Assembly: GCF_017573505.1 (NCBI RefSeq)
Contig: NZ_JAGEOJ010000002.1
Span: 248,001 to 312,000, forward strand
DNA from: Actinomadura barringtoniae
GTDB taxonomy: Bacteria; Actinomycetota; Actinomycetes; Streptosporangiales; Streptosporangiaceae
DNA length: 64,000 nt
Direction of reading: 5' to 3'
The position numbers were made by a program, and so were the translations under genes. The notes beneath the pieces were generated by a model. The model did no database searches, was not told the DNA's origin, and saw nothing but the letters and a program-made list of their open reading frames with translations. Below, in pieces: positions 44,711-53,680 of the stretch. Numbering within the stretch: position 1 is the first letter of the stretch; each line of letters begins with the position of its first letter.

Positions 44711-46104
44711 CAGACGACGTGGACACCGCCGCCCGGCCCACCGAGGCCGAGGCGCCGCAACGGTTCGGCCTGACGACGGCGATCGCGCTGATCGTCGGCA
44801 GCATCATCGGGGTCGGCGTCTTCAACCTGCCCACCTCGCTCGCCGCCTACGGGCCGATCAGCCTGCTGTCGATGGCGCTCACCACGGTCGGCGCGGTCGT
44901 GCTGGCGCTGCTGTTCGCGGCCCTGTCCCGCCGGCTGCCGGCCGACGGCGGGCCGTACGCCTACGCGCGCGTCGCGTTCGGCAACAAGCTCGGCTTCGCG
45001 AACGCCTGGTCGTACTGGATCACGGTCTGGGCGGGCAACGCGGCCATCGCGGTCGGGTGGGTGCTGTACGTCGAGCACTTCATCAACAAGGACCACCAGC
45101 GCGGCTGGTCGATGCTGCTCGTCCTGGTCGGCCTCTGGATCCCGGCGGCCATCAACCTCTCCGGCGTCAAGAACATGGGCGTGATCCAGGTGTGGACCAC
45201 GGCCCTCAAGTTCATCGTCCTGGCCTTCATGTCGACCGTCGGGCTGTTCTTCATCTCCACGGCCAACTACACGCCGTGGAACGTCAGCGACGAGGGCGCG
45301 GTCGGGGCGGTCGGCGGCGGCATGGCCATCGCCCTGTTCAGCTACCTCGGCGTCGAGACGGCCGCCGTCGCCGCCGCCAAGGTCCGCGACCCCGACCGCA
45401 ACGTCCCCCGCGCCACCGTCCTGGGAACGCTCGGCACCGCCGTCGTCTACATGCTGTCGCTGACCGCCGTCTTCGGCATCCTGCCGACCAGCAAGCTGGC
45501 CGACGCGACCGCCCCGTTCTCCGACGCCGCGAACGAGATCTTCGGCGGTACGTGGGCGGGCGACGTGATGGCGATCGCCGTCATCATCTCCGGCTTCGGG
45601 GCGCTGAACGGCTGGACGATGATCTGCGCCGAGATGCCGCTGGCCGCCGCCAAGGACGGCCTCTTCCCCGAACGCTTCAAGAAGATGTCCAAGAACGGCG
45701 TGCCCGCGTTCGGGATCATCGCCTCCACCGTGCTCGCCTCGATCGCCATGGTGATCAACTACCTCGGCTCGGGCGGCGCGACCGCGTTCACCACGCTCGT
45801 CCTGATGACGGGCATCACCTCGGCGATCCCCTACGGCTTCTCGGCGCTCGCGCAGATCAAGTGGCGCCTGGCCGACCGCCGCGAGCTGGACACCCCGCGC
45901 TTCACCCGGGACATGATCGTCGCCGTGGTCTCGCTGATCTTCGCGATCCTGTTCATCTGGTACTCGCGCAACACGGGCCACAAGTTCTGGGTCTATTGGG
46001 GCCCGTTCTTCATGGCGGGCGGCGCGCTGCTGCTCGGCATCCCCGTCTACCAGGCACGCCGCGGCAGCATGACCGAGCCACCGCCCGTGCCGCCTCATCG
46101 CTGA
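44707..46104 (+). CDS. APC amino-acid antiporter, probable arginine/ornithine exchanger
   Basis: A 465-residue, 12-helix APC-superfamily protein. LTTAIALIVGSIIGVGVFNLP is the G-x-I-G-x-G-x-F binding segment of helix 1, followed by RRLPADGGPYAYARVAFGNK and ALFSYLGVETAAVAAAKVRDP of helix 6. It resembles the basic-amino-acid/polyamine antiporter branch (ArcD2/AdiC-like), which fits exchange of arginine for ornithine in this operon. ATGA overlap with the ATPase gene. The substrate is inferred from context. Confidence 0.85.
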   Translation: MTDDVDTAARPTEAEAPQRFGLTTAIALIVGSIIGVGVFNLPTSLAAYGPISLLSMALTTVGAVVLALLFAALSRRLPADGGPYAYARVAFGNKLGFANAWSYWITVWAGNAAIAVGWVLYVEHFINKDHQRGWSMLLVLVGLWIPAAINLSGVKNMGVIQVWTTALKFIVLAFMSTVGLFFISTANYTPWNVSDEGAVGAVGGGMAIALFSYLGVETAAVAAAKVRDPDRNVPRATVLGTLGTAVVYMLSLTAVFGILPTSKLADATAPFSDAANEIFGGTWAGDVMAIAVIISGFGALNGWTMICAEMPLAAAKDGLFPERFKKMSKNGVPAFGIIASTVLASIAMVINYLGSGGATAFTTLVLMTGITSAIPYGFSALAQIKWRLADRRELDTPRFTRDMIVAVVSLIFAILFIWYSRNTGHKFWVYWGPFFMAGGALLLGIPVYQARRGSMTEPPPVPPHR

Positions 46105-46148
46105 GCCGGCCGAACGAGTCCGGCTCAACTGAACGAATCGAGCACGAC

Positions 46149-47483
46149 ATGGCATCGCTGTCGGTACGGCAGGCCGCTTTCATCGGTGTCGGGGCGATGG
46201 TGGGCGCGGGGATCTTCGCGCTCCTCGGGGCCGCCGGGGAGGTGGCGGGCGCCGCGGTCTGGCTGTCGTTCCTGATCGCGGGGGTCATCGCAGCCCTGCA
46301 GGGCTACTCGTTCGCCAAGTTCGGCGCGCGCTATCCGACGGCCGGCGGGCTGCTGGAGTACGTCGCGAAGGGCTTCGGCAACGGCCACATGACCGGGGTC
46401 ACCGCGTGGCTGACCTACTCGGCGAACGCCATCGTGACCGCGATGGTCGCCGTGTCGTTCGGCAGCTACGCCAGCGACATGTTCACCGACAAGAGCCACG
46501 CGTGGGCCAAGGTCTTCGCGGCGCTCGTCATCGTCGTGATGACCGCCGTCAACATCGTGGGCTCGACGCTGGTCGCGCGTGCCCAGACTGTCATCGTCTA
46601 CGTCGTGCTCGGCATCCTGATCGTCTTCGCGGTGGTCACGATCGCCGACATGAAGCCGTCGCTGCTGGCGTTCTCCGGATACCCGCCGTTCCACGACATC
46701 ATCTCGGCCGTGGCGCTGACGTTCTTCGCGTTCCTCGGCTTCGGCATCATCACCTTCACCGCCAAGGACCTGCCCCGCCCGGAGAAGCAGCTCCCCCGCG
46801 CGATGTTCCTGGCGCTCGGCATCGCGACCGTCATCTACGTGGCCATCGCGCTCGGCGTGTTCGGCACGCTGACGGTCGACAAGGTGATCTCGTCCGGCGG
46901 CACCGCGCTGGCGGTGGCCGCCGAGCCCTCACTCGGTAAGTTCGGCTACTGGCTCATGAGCGTGACGGCCCTGTTCTCCACAGCGGGAGCCACCAACGCG
47001 GGCCTCTATCCGGCCGCCGGGCTGTCCGACCGGCTCGTCGAGACCGGCCAGTTCCCCGGGGTGATGGCCCGCCGCCTCCGCGGACGGGCCTCCTACGGGC
47101 TGCTGATCCAGGCGGTGGCCTGCCTGATCCTGGCCGTCGCGTTCAAGCTCGACGCGATCGCCTCGATCGGCAGCGCGGTCGCTCTGCTGATCTTCACCCT
47201 CATCACCGCCGCCCACCTGCGCGTCCGCGACGAGACCGGGGCGAACGTGATCATCCTCGTCGTCGCGATCGTCGCCGCCGCGGCCGTCCTGATCACCTTC
47301 GTCTTCACGACGCTGATCCACGAACGGGCCTCGATCGTGACGCTGCTGATCATCCTGGCGCTCAGCGTCCTGCTGGACGTCGGCTGGAAGCGCCGTGCCG
47401 GAGCGGGCGGCGCGGGCCCGGCGACCGAGGCGCGGCCTCCGGGCGGAGCCGCGCCTCCTGGCCATGGTCAGCCCCAGGTCTGA
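46149..47483 (+). CDS. APC-family amino-acid permease
   Basis: A 444-residue, 12-helix permease: RQAAFIGVGAMVGAGIFALL (helix 1 binding motif), FAKFGARYPTAGGLLEYVAK, and ALTFFAFLGFGIITFTAKDLPRP in helix 6. It is not a close copy of the preceding permease. It ends the operon 44 bases after it and may import amino acids or handle another substrate of the pathway. The tail is Gly/Ala/Pro-rich. It overlaps the convergent AhpD-like gene by 16 bases. Confidence 0.85.
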   Translation: MASLSVRQAAFIGVGAMVGAGIFALLGAAGEVAGAAVWLSFLIAGVIAALQGYSFAKFGARYPTAGGLLEYVAKGFGNGHMTGVTAWLTYSANAIVTAMVAVSFGSYASDMFTDKSHAWAKVFAALVIVVMTAVNIVGSTLVARAQTVIVYVVLGILIVFAVVTIADMKPSLLAFSGYPPFHDIISAVALTFFAFLGFGIITFTAKDLPRPEKQLPRAMFLALGIATVIYVAIALGVFGTLTVDKVISSGGTALAVAAEPSLGKFGYWLMSVTALFSTAGATNAGLYPAAGLSDRLVETGQFPGVMARRLRGRASYGLLIQAVACLILAVAFKLDAIASIGSAVALLIFTLITAAHLRVRDETGANVIILVVAIVAAAAVLITFVFTTLIHERASIVTLLIILALSVLLDVGWKRRAGAGGAGPATEARPPGGAAPPGHGQPQV

Positions 47484-47929
47484 CCGGCGGGCTCCTCGAT
47501 CGTCGCGTTCAGCCGGTTGAACATGTTGGTCACCGTGATGGTGAGGATGATCGCCGACAGCTCCTTCTCGTCGTAGTGGTCGGCGACCCGGTCCCACAGC
47601 TCGTCCGACACCGCCTTGCCGGAACGGTCGGCCATCCGGGTGACGTGCTCGGTCAGCTCCAGCGCGGCCTGCTCGGCCTCGGTGAAGAACGGGGCCTCGC
47701 GCCAGGCCGCCACGGTCGCGATGCGCTCCTCCGACGAGCCCGCCTTCCGGAGGCTCTGAACGTGGGCCAGCGTGCAGGCGCTGCACCCGTTGATCTGGCT
47801 GGCGCGCAGGCCCACGAGCTCCTGCAGCTCCTGCGAGATGCCGCCCTGGTTGATGCCCTTGAAGATGTTCTGGATGCCCTTGAGGGCGTCGGGGAGAACG
47901 TAGGCCGGGTTCTTCATGCGAGCTTCCAT
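47468..47929 (-). CDS. Carboxymuconolactone decarboxylase/AhpD-like protein
   Basis: A 153-residue, all-helical AhpD-like protein. LVGLRASQINGCSACTLAHVQSLRKAG holds the redox C-x-x-C and the H-x-x-x-L-R-x-x-G pattern, followed by EQAALELTEHVTRM. Such proteins act as disulfide reductases in peroxide defence. ATG 47929 follows AAGGAGAC. It is a single gene, with 118 unassigned bases upstream. Confidence 0.88.
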   Translation of the reverse strand: MEARMKNPAYVLPDALKGIQNIFKGINQGGISQELQELVGLRASQINGCSACTLAHVQSLRKAGSSEERIATVAAWREAPFFTEAEQAALELTEHVTRMADRSGKAVSDELWDRVADHYDEKELSAIILTITVTNMFNRLNATIEEPAGQTWG

Positions 47930-48047
47930 GACTGTCTCCTTAGTTGGTCCCAGCCGGCCGGCTTAGCCGGCTTCAGCTGGTCTTTCTGGTCGGTCACAGC
48001 ACTGACGGAGCCCGCCAGGCGAGTGTGACCGGACGAGCGAGAAAACT

Positions 48048-48449
48048 TCAGAAATCTCCGTGGGCCGCGATCCGGCAGCGCATCCGGGTCACGGCGAGCT
48101 GCCGCAGGGCCAGGGAGCCGTGCTCGATCACCGGTTCCCAGGGCTCGATCCCGGTGACGGCGACCTCGACGACGGCCTGGTCGGGCGCCCCCGCCATCGG
48201 CTGGGCGACGACCCGCGCCGTGCCGCGCGCGGTGAACGCCAGGCTCCCCTCGGCCAGGATCAGCACGGCCACCTCCGGCGGCCCGTCCAATCCGCGCAGG
48301 GCGGACGCCTGGGCGCCGTGGACGCTCAGCAGGATCGTCCGCCCGTCCGCCCGTACGGGCTCCGACACCGGGATCAGCATCGGGGCGTCCAGGTGCACCA
48401 CGGCCAGGACGGCGACCGTACGGGCGGGCCACGAGGGCAGGACGGTCAT
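48048..48449 (-). CDS. Possible PNPOx-like split-barrel protein after the MMPL gene
   Basis: A 133-residue, soluble, beta-rich protein (AVLAVVHLDAPMLIPVSEPV, ILLSVHGAQASALRGL, VAVLILAEGSLAFTARGTARVV, VVEVAVTGIEPWEP). The strand pattern suggests a flavin-type split barrel, but I see no firm signature. Its ATG overlaps the MMPL stop (ATGA), so it is translated together with that exporter. Confidence 0.6.
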   Translation of the reverse strand: MTVLPSWPARTVAVLAVVHLDAPMLIPVSEPVRADGRTILLSVHGAQASALRGLDGPPEVAVLILAEGSLAFTARGTARVVAQPMAGAPDQAVVEVAVTGIEPWEPVIEHGSLALRQLAVTRMRCRIAAHGDF

Positions 48450-50545
48450 GCGCGGACCTTCCCGTTCGGCCACCAGACGCGCGGGCCGATCTCCAGCGCG
48501 AGCGCGGGGATGAGCAGGCTGCGGACGATGAAGGTGTCCAGCAGCACGCCGACCGCGATCAGCAGGCCCTGCTGCAGCGCGCCGACGGTCGGGACCACGG
48601 CGAGCATCATGAACGTTCCGGCGAGCACCAGCCCGGCCGAGGTGATCACGCCGCCGGTCACGCTCAGCCCGGTGAGCACGCCCTCGCGATGCCCGAGCCG
48701 CGGGACCTCCTCCCGCACACGCGTCATCAGGAAGATCGTGTAGTCGACGCCGAGCGCCACCAGGAAGAGGAAGCCGAACAGCAGCAGTCCCCGGTCGATC
48801 CGCGGATGCCCGAGCGCCTGGAACAGCAGGGCCGCCGCGCCGAGCGCCGCCGCGTACGACAGCACGACCGACGCCAGCAGCATGATCGGCGCCGCGACCG
48901 ATCGCAGCAGCGCGATCAGCATCACCAGCACGATGCCCAAGATCAGCGGGATCAGCAGCCGTTCCTCGTCGCCCTCGGCCTTGTGCCGGTCGAGCGCCAC
49001 CGCGCTCTCGCCGCCCACGACCGCCGAACGGGCCCCGCCGTGATCGAGCGCCGTACGGACGCGTTCGACGGCCTGCCGGGCGTCCTTGGTCTCGGGTGCA
49101 CCGGCCAGGACGACGCTGACGTGCGTCCAGCCGCCCGCCGACCCGGCCTGCGTCGCCGAGCTGACGCCCGGCACCTTCTGCACGGTGCTCACCGCCGCGG
49201 CGGCCTCCCCGGCCCGCACGTACAGGTCGGCCGGTGCGGACGATCCCGCCGGGAAGTGCCTGGCGAGGGTCTCCTGCCCGACGACCGAGTCGGTCTTCTT
49301 GGTGAACTGCTCGGCCTGCGTGAGGCCCGTCGACAGCCCGGTCGACCCGAACGCCAGGGCCACCAGCACGAGCAGCGCGCCGATCCAGATCGGCCTCGGC
49401 GCCCGTCCCACGGTCCGCGCCACGCGCGCCCACAGGCCCGTGCCCCGCTCGCCCGCTCCCCCGTAACCCTGGTCACCCGGGTCACCCGGGTCGTAGCGCG
49501 GGATCAGCGGCCAGAACGCCCAGCGCCCGAGGATGACCAGCAGGGCGGGCAGCAGCGAGATCATCGCCGCGAACACCACCGCGACGCCGATCGCCACGAC
49601 CGGTCCGAGGCCCCGGGTGGAGTTCAGGCTGCCGAAGACCAGGCACAGCGTCGCGACGCCGACGGTCGCGGCCGATGCCGCGATGGCGGGCAGGCATCCG
49701 CGCACCGCGTGCGCCATGGCCTCATGCCGGTCCGCATGGCGGTGCAGCTCCTCCCGATAGCGGGCGATGAGCAGCAGCGCGTAGTCGGTGCCGACCCCCA
49801 GCGCCAGAACGATCAGGATGTAGGAGCTCTGCCCGTCCACCGCCAGCCCCGCGTGCTTGGCCAGCAGATAGACCACCGCGGCGGCGACCTGGGCGGCCAG
49901 GCCCACGGCGAGCAACGGGATCAGCCACAGCACCGGGCTGCGATAGGTGACCAGCAACAGCAGCGCGACGATCCCGAGCGTGACGCCGAGGAGCACCCCG
50001 TCCATGCCGGAGTACACCCTGATGAAGTCGGCGATGCTGCCCGCCTCACCGGTGACCTTGACGTCGAGCCCGCCCGGTACGCCCGTCCCGGCCACGTCCT
50101 GGACCCGGTCGACGCCGTCGGCCAGCACCGCGTTGTCGTTCTCGGCCGTACGGACGGGGACGCTGATGAACGCGGCCTTGCGGTCCCCGGACACCTTCAC
50201 CGCCGAGGCCTTGAGCGCCCCGCGGTCGTTCTCGACCTTCGCCAGGTCCGCCGCCGTCAGCCCGCCGTCGCGGCTGTAGACGACCACGGCCGTGCTGACG
50301 TCCTTCTCGGCGAAGTGCTTCTCCGCGACCTCGACGGCCTTGGTCGATTGAGAGCTGGCGGGCAGCCAGCTCACCGGGTCGTTGTCCTGTACCGAGCCCA
50401 GCTTGGCGGCGAGCGAGCCGCCCACCGCCATCAGCACCAGCCAGATCGCCAGCACGGCCCATGTGGACCGGCGCCCGGCCACGAGGCCGCCGTACCGGCC
50501 GGGCGGCGGCCCGACCTCCTGGGCCTCTCGTGTCAGCGTGGACAC
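48446..50545 (-). CDS. MMPL/RND-family exporter
   Basis: A 699-residue, two-half RND protein: LGVGTDYALLLIARYREELH and LVALGVDYTIFLMTRVREEV are the Asp-Tyr signatures. The first extracellular domain follows residue 50. Between the halves are a Gly/Asp-rich linker (RYDPGDPGDQGYGG) and a second helix 1 (RPIWIGALLVLVALAFGSTG). GTG 50545 with GGAG upstream. The third MMPL in the window; an AraC regulator and VOC gene lie upstream on the same strand. Confidence 0.9.
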   Translation of the reverse strand: MSTLTREAQEVGPPPGRYGGLVAGRRSTWAVLAIWLVLMAVGGSLAAKLGSVQDNDPVSWLPASSQSTKAVEVAEKHFAEKDVSTAVVVYSRDGGLTAADLAKVENDRGALKASAVKVSGDRKAAFISVPVRTAENDNAVLADGVDRVQDVAGTGVPGGLDVKVTGEAGSIADFIRVYSGMDGVLLGVTLGIVALLLLVTYRSPVLWLIPLLAVGLAAQVAAAVVYLLAKHAGLAVDGQSSYILIVLALGVGTDYALLLIARYREELHRHADRHEAMAHAVRGCLPAIAASAATVGVATLCLVFGSLNSTRGLGPVVAIGVAVVFAAMISLLPALLVILGRWAFWPLIPRYDPGDPGDQGYGGAGERGTGLWARVARTVGRAPRPIWIGALLVLVALAFGSTGLSTGLTQAEQFTKKTDSVVGQETLARHFPAGSSAPADLYVRAGEAAAAVSTVQKVPGVSSATQAGSAGGWTHVSVVLAGAPETKDARQAVERVRTALDHGGARSAVVGGESAVALDRHKAEGDEERLLIPLILGIVLVMLIALLRSVAAPIMLLASVVLSYAAALGAAALLFQALGHPRIDRGLLLFGFLFLVALGVDYTIFLMTRVREEVPRLGHREGVLTGLSVTGGVITSAGLVLAGTFMMLAVVPTVGALQQGLLIAVGVLLDTFIVRSLLIPALALEIGPRVWWPNGKVRA

Positions 50546-50568
50546 GTCGTCACTCCTAGGGGGGAATT

Positions 50569-50587
50569 CTGGACACTCAATATCCAG
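50569..50587 (-). promoter_or_regulatory. Imperfect dyad upstream of the MMPL gene
   Basis: CTGGACACTCAATATCCAG, 5-base outer arms with partial inner symmetry, in an A/T-richer patch 24-42 bases before the MMPL GTG. TetR/MarR-type operators look like this. No regulator of those families adjoins it. Confidence 0.35.
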
Positions 50588-50681
50588 GTTGATGATCCAC
50601 TGGCCCCGGTTTCTTCGGGCCCAGCGGCGGTCAGGTCAGCCGGTGGTCAGATCAAGCGGTCGTCAGGCCGAACGAACTCGG

Positions 50682-51092
50682 CTACTTGCGCTGGTTGACC
50701 CGAATGAGGTTGCCCGACGGGTCGCGGAAGGCGCAGTCGCGCATGCCGTACGCCTGGTCCATGGGCTCCTGGAGCACCTCGGCGCCGGTCTTGCGCACCC
50801 GCTCGAACGTGGCGTCCACATCGTCGCTGGAAAAGGCGACCCCGCGAAGCATGCCCTTGGCCAGCAGTTCCTCCAGCGCCTTCTTGTCGGCCGCCGAGGT
50901 GGCCGGGTCCGCGCTCGCCGGTTCGAGAACGATCTCGAGCTCGGGCTGCGTGGGCGACACCAGCGTCACCCAGCGGAACCCTTCGAACCCGACGTCGTTG
51001 CGCACCTCCAGCCCGAGCGCGTCCCGGTAGAAGGCCAGTGCCTGCTCGTGATCGTGAACTGCGATGAAGCAGTGAGAAACCCTGAGATCCAT
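50682..51092 (-). CDS. VOC-family protein
   Basis: A 136-residue VOC protein: VSHCFIAVHDHEQALAFYRD, then LEIVLEP, GVAFSSDDVDATFERVRKTG and a C-terminal CAFRDPSGNLIRVNQ. Possible metal ligands are the early His and the Glu in LEIVLE. It closely follows the AraC gene (5 bases), a frequent pairing in actinobacteria. Function unknown; it may bind or detoxify a small molecule sensed by the AraC protein. Confidence 0.85.
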   Translation of the reverse strand: MDLRVSHCFIAVHDHEQALAFYRDALGLEVRNDVGFEGFRWVTLVSPTQPELEIVLEPASADPATSAADKKALEELLAKGMLRGVAFSSDDVDATFERVRKTGAEVLQEPMDQAYGMRDCAFRDPSGNLIRVNQRK

Positions 51093-51097
51093 GCAGC

Positions 51098-51523
51098 TCA
51101 CGCTACGGGCGGGGACCCCTTCTTGGCTTCTCCGTTCCTGACCGGTCGCGTGTAAAGCTTGGCGTAACACGCGGGAATGGCCGCCCCATCGGCGTGATCG
51201 CGCTTCAGGTAGGCGCTCGGGCTCTCCCCCACCAGCTCGGTGAACCGGGTGCTGAACGAGCCCAGCGACGAACACCCGACCTCGAAGCAGACCTCGGTCA
51301 CGCTCAGGTCGCCGCGCCGCAGCAGAGCCTTGGCCCGCTCGATCCGCCGCGTCATCAGGTAGCTGTAAGGCGTCTCGCCGAACGCCGCCCGGAAGCTCCG
51401 CGAGAAGTGCCCGGGCGACATGAGGGCGCCCCGCGCCAGCGCCGGCACGTCCAGCGGCTGCGCGTAGTCGCGGTCCATCTGGTCGCGAGCCCGCCGCAAC
51501 AGGACCAGATCCTCCGGATTCAC
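51098..51523 (-). CDS. AraC-family regulator (DNA-binding domain only)
   Basis: A 141-residue protein made almost only of the two AraC helix-turn-helices: VPALARGALMSPGHFSRSFRAAFGETPYSYL and VTEVCFEVGCSSLGSFSTRFTELVGESPSAYLK. No ligand domain is present, so the small-molecule signal may come through the adjoining VOC protein. GTG 51523 overlaps the stop of the membrane protein gene (GTGA). Confidence 0.88.
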   Translation of the reverse strand: MNPEDLVLLRRARDQMDRDYAQPLDVPALARGALMSPGHFSRSFRAAFGETPYSYLMTRRIERAKALLRRGDLSVTEVCFEVGCSSLGSFSTRFTELVGESPSAYLKRDHADGAAIPACYAKLYTRPVRNGEAKKGSPPVA

Positions 51524-52116
51524 GCTTCCATCCTCGCACGCCCCTGCCTCGCGGCGGCGGCCACGGCACCCACCGCGCAGATCACCACAAGTCCCACCAG
51601 CACCGCGAGCAGCGGATTGACGAACCCGGGCACCGCCTCGGACCCGCAGGTCGTGTCGCTCAGCGGCAGCAGACTCGTGTGCCCGTCCGGGTCGTACGAG
51701 CCCCCGAAGCGGCACGAGTCACCGGGATCCAGCGCGAAGGTCCCCTTGGCGCGGGTCAGCCCATACCCGTACACCGAGATCGCCGCCAGCAGCCACGTCC
51801 ACGACAACCGCACCCACGTCGCCCGGGCCGCCTCAGGCCCCGGCTTCAGCCCGGACCGTACGGCCAGCGCCCCGACCACGACCGCGCCCACCCCGACGAC
51901 CGGCCAGGCCACCAGCGTCACGAACACCGCCAGGAAGACCCCCGCCAGCAACCCACGGGGGTCGGTGGCACCGGCGAACACCAGCGCCGCGGCGATCACG
52001 CCCAGCACCCACCACCGCAGCCGCCCGAGGAGGCCCGGCCGCACTGCGCGCAACGGCAGCAGAACGGCCAGCACCACCATCAGCAGCAGCGTTCCAACAA
52101 CGATCACGCGGGCCAT
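51520..52116 (-). CDS. Integral membrane protein of unknown function
   Basis: A 198-residue protein with about five hydrophobic segments (MARVIVVGTLLLMVVLAVLL, VLGVIAAALVFAGATD, GVFLAVFVTLVAWPVVGVGA, WTWLLAAISVYGYGL, VGLVVICAVGAVAAAA) and an extracellular loop with two Cys (GDSCRFGG ... SDTTCGSEA) that may form a disulfide. No family recognised. It is coupled to the AraC gene downstream. Confidence 0.6.
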   Translation of the reverse strand: MARVIVVGTLLLMVVLAVLLPLRAVRPGLLGRLRWWVLGVIAAALVFAGATDPRGLLAGVFLAVFVTLVAWPVVGVGAVVVGALAVRSGLKPGPEAARATWVRLSWTWLLAAISVYGYGLTRAKGTFALDPGDSCRFGGSYDPDGHTSLLPLSDTTCGSEAVPGFVNPLLAVLVGLVVICAVGAVAAAARQGRARMEA

Positions 52117-52186
52117 TATCCAGGCAAAACACAACGAAAGGCCCATCCGGCAGCGGATGGGCCCTCGTCACACGGATCATGCCGGA

Positions 52187-52480
52187 TCATTGCGCGGGGT
52201 TGGTGTCCTTGCCGTCGAGCCAGAGGGTGTCGGAGGCGTCGCGGTGGGCGCCGGCGGCCCCGACGTGCTTGGCGCCGATCGTGGGACCCTTCTTGATCAC
52301 GTGGACGAGCGCCATGGCGTGGCCGCGGCCGAGGTCATAGTCCTCCTTGAGCCAGTCGACGATGGCTCCCGCCTTGGTGGAGGGGGCGTCCAGGCCGCGC
52401 TCACGGGCGAGATCGATGAACTGGCGGGGCGTGAGACCGGTCTTGCCTTCGATGTTGTCAAGGTAGGCCTGGAAGGACAT
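52187..52480 (-). CDS. DUF4287 protein
   Basis: A 97-residue DUF4287 protein: MSFQAYLDNIEGKTGLTPRQ, FIDLARERG, GAIVDWLKEDYDLGRGHAMAL. Related domains occur next to DUF5655 and share the GHAMALVHVI run. Soluble and helical, function unknown. A single gene, with GAGCAC-type weak ribosome-binding sequence. Confidence 0.8.
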   Translation of the reverse strand: MSFQAYLDNIEGKTGLTPRQFIDLARERGLDAPSTKAGAIVDWLKEDYDLGRGHAMALVHVIKKGPTIGAKHVGAAGAHRDASDTLWLDGKDTNPAQ

Positions 52481-52534
52481 GTCGTGCTCCTGTGAGATGT
52501 ATGGCGTGCGTTTTGATGGTGGCAGATCGGGTTG

Positions 52535-53203
52535 TCAGGCGGAACGGCGGTAGTGGGCGGCCACTGCGGAGATCCAGAGCATGGCGGTGATGGCGCCGAT
52601 CGCCAGGGTGAGGGAGCCGGCTTTCCCACCGGTCATCGGCCATGCGTTGCCCAGCAGGAGGGCCGTTCCGGCGACGCGGGAGGCGACGGCGCGGGCACGG
52701 TCGCCCGAACGGCCGAAGTGGCGGCCCAGCACGTAGCAGGCGGCTATCAGGGCGGTGAAGGCGATCGAGCCGGAGATCATGTGGCCGTAGCTGTGCCAGC
52801 TCATCGAGGCTGGCATCCCTGCGGGGGTTCCGACGGGGAACCCGTCGGCCGGGTCCATGACCAGGAGCCCGGCGGCGAACATCCCCGCGCCGTTGACCGC
52901 GACCAGGCGCGGGGCCCACTTGCTCGGGAGGACGCGGCGGAGGCCGACCGCGCCGGCGATGGTGAGGACGCCGCAGACGAGGAAGTTGGTGATCTGCAGC
53001 CAGCCCAGAGCTCCGTCGCTCAGCGCGCTCAGGGGATGGCGGGTGATGTCGAAGCCCTCGCGGGTCGCCGCCTGGGCGAGCGAGACCGTGGCCCACAGCG
53101 GCGCGGAGATCACGGCGGCGGCCAGGAGGGAACGGGTCGAGATCGCGGAGGAGCGGGCGGCAACGGTCTTGCGGGTGATGGTGGGCCGGTACGTGGTGGT
53201 CAT
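52535..53203 (-). CDS. DUF998 integral membrane protein
   Basis: A 222-residue, six-helix DUF998 protein. FDITRHPLSALSDGALGWLQ is the family's conserved first loop (H-P-x-S-x-x-x-x-G), with MDPADGFPVGTPAG and SWHSYGHMISGSIAFT further on. Function unknown. It is divergent from the YCII/ECF42 operon across a 10-base-arm palindrome. Confidence 0.85.
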   Translation of the reverse strand: MTTTYRPTITRKTVAARSSAISTRSLLAAAVISAPLWATVSLAQAATREGFDITRHPLSALSDGALGWLQITNFLVCGVLTIAGAVGLRRVLPSKWAPRLVAVNGAGMFAAGLLVMDPADGFPVGTPAGMPASMSWHSYGHMISGSIAFTALIAACYVLGRHFGRSGDRARAVASRVAGTALLLGNAWPMTGGKAGSLTLAIGAITAMLWISAVAAHYRRSA

Positions 53204-53256
53204 GTCCTTGCCTCTCTCGTGTTCGGTTCGCTTGCCTGGACGTCGATCTGGAGATA

Positions 53257-53284
53257 TGACAGGGAATGAGACCGTTCCCTGTCA
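53257..53284. promoter_or_regulatory. Palindrome between DUF998 and the YCII/ECF42 operon
   Basis: TGACAGGGAA (53257-53266) and TTCCCTGTCA (53275-53284) are perfect 10-base arms around 8 bases. It lies 54 bases before the DUF998 start and 72 before the YCII start, where one protein dimer could control both. No regulator other than the ECF factor itself is adjacent. Confidence 0.6.
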
Positions 53285-53356
53285 CATCGGCTTGTTCGAC
53301 GTGTGGGCAAGCGACCGGGTCACAGCGGCTCGGACGACGGACAGAGGGAGATCCCC

Positions 53357-53680
53357 ATGCGTTACCTGATGATGAGCAAGTCGACCGACACGACCCCGGC
53401 CCCCGACGAGAGGCTGTTCGCCGAGATGGCCGCGTTCGTCGAGGAGCTGAGCGCCTCGGGCGTGCTGCTGGCCACCGGCGGCCTGGCCCCCGAGGGCGTC
53501 CAGATGGTCTCGGCCGGCGACGAGATCACCGTGACGGACGGACCGTTCGCCGAGGCCAAGGAGGCCGTCGCCGGGTTCGCCCTGGTCGAGGTCCGCAGCA
53601 AGGAGGAGGCCCTGGAGCTCGCCCGCCGGTTCCGCAAGATCGTGGGCGACGGCGTGAGCATCATCCAGGAGGTGTTCTGA
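53357..53680 (+). CDS. YCII-domain protein
   Basis: A 107-residue YCII/DGPF-domain protein: MRYLMMSKSTD, FVEELSASGVLLATGGLAPEG and the DGPF motif in TVTDGPFAEAKEAVAGFALVEV. YCII genes regularly precede ECF42 sigma factors and are thought to act with them; the biochemical role is unknown. GAGGGAGAT precedes the ATG. Its last codons hold AGGAGG, the ribosome-binding site of the sigma factor. Confidence 0.9.
   Translation: MRYLMMSKSTDTTPAPDERLFAEMAAFVEELSASGVLLATGGLAPEGVQMVSAGDEITVTDGPFAEAKEAVAGFALVEVRSKEEALELARRFRKIVGDGVSIIQEVF

Noticed and set aside
45057..46104. Upstream 364-codon extension of the second APC permease frame
   Set aside because: It overlaps the first permease in another frame and is Arg/His-rich; the permease begins at ATG 46149.
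53280..53315. ECF42 autoregulated promoter (TGTCGA ... CGAC)
   Set aside because: TGTCAC and CGAC are present but at wrong spacing (10 or 26 bases).
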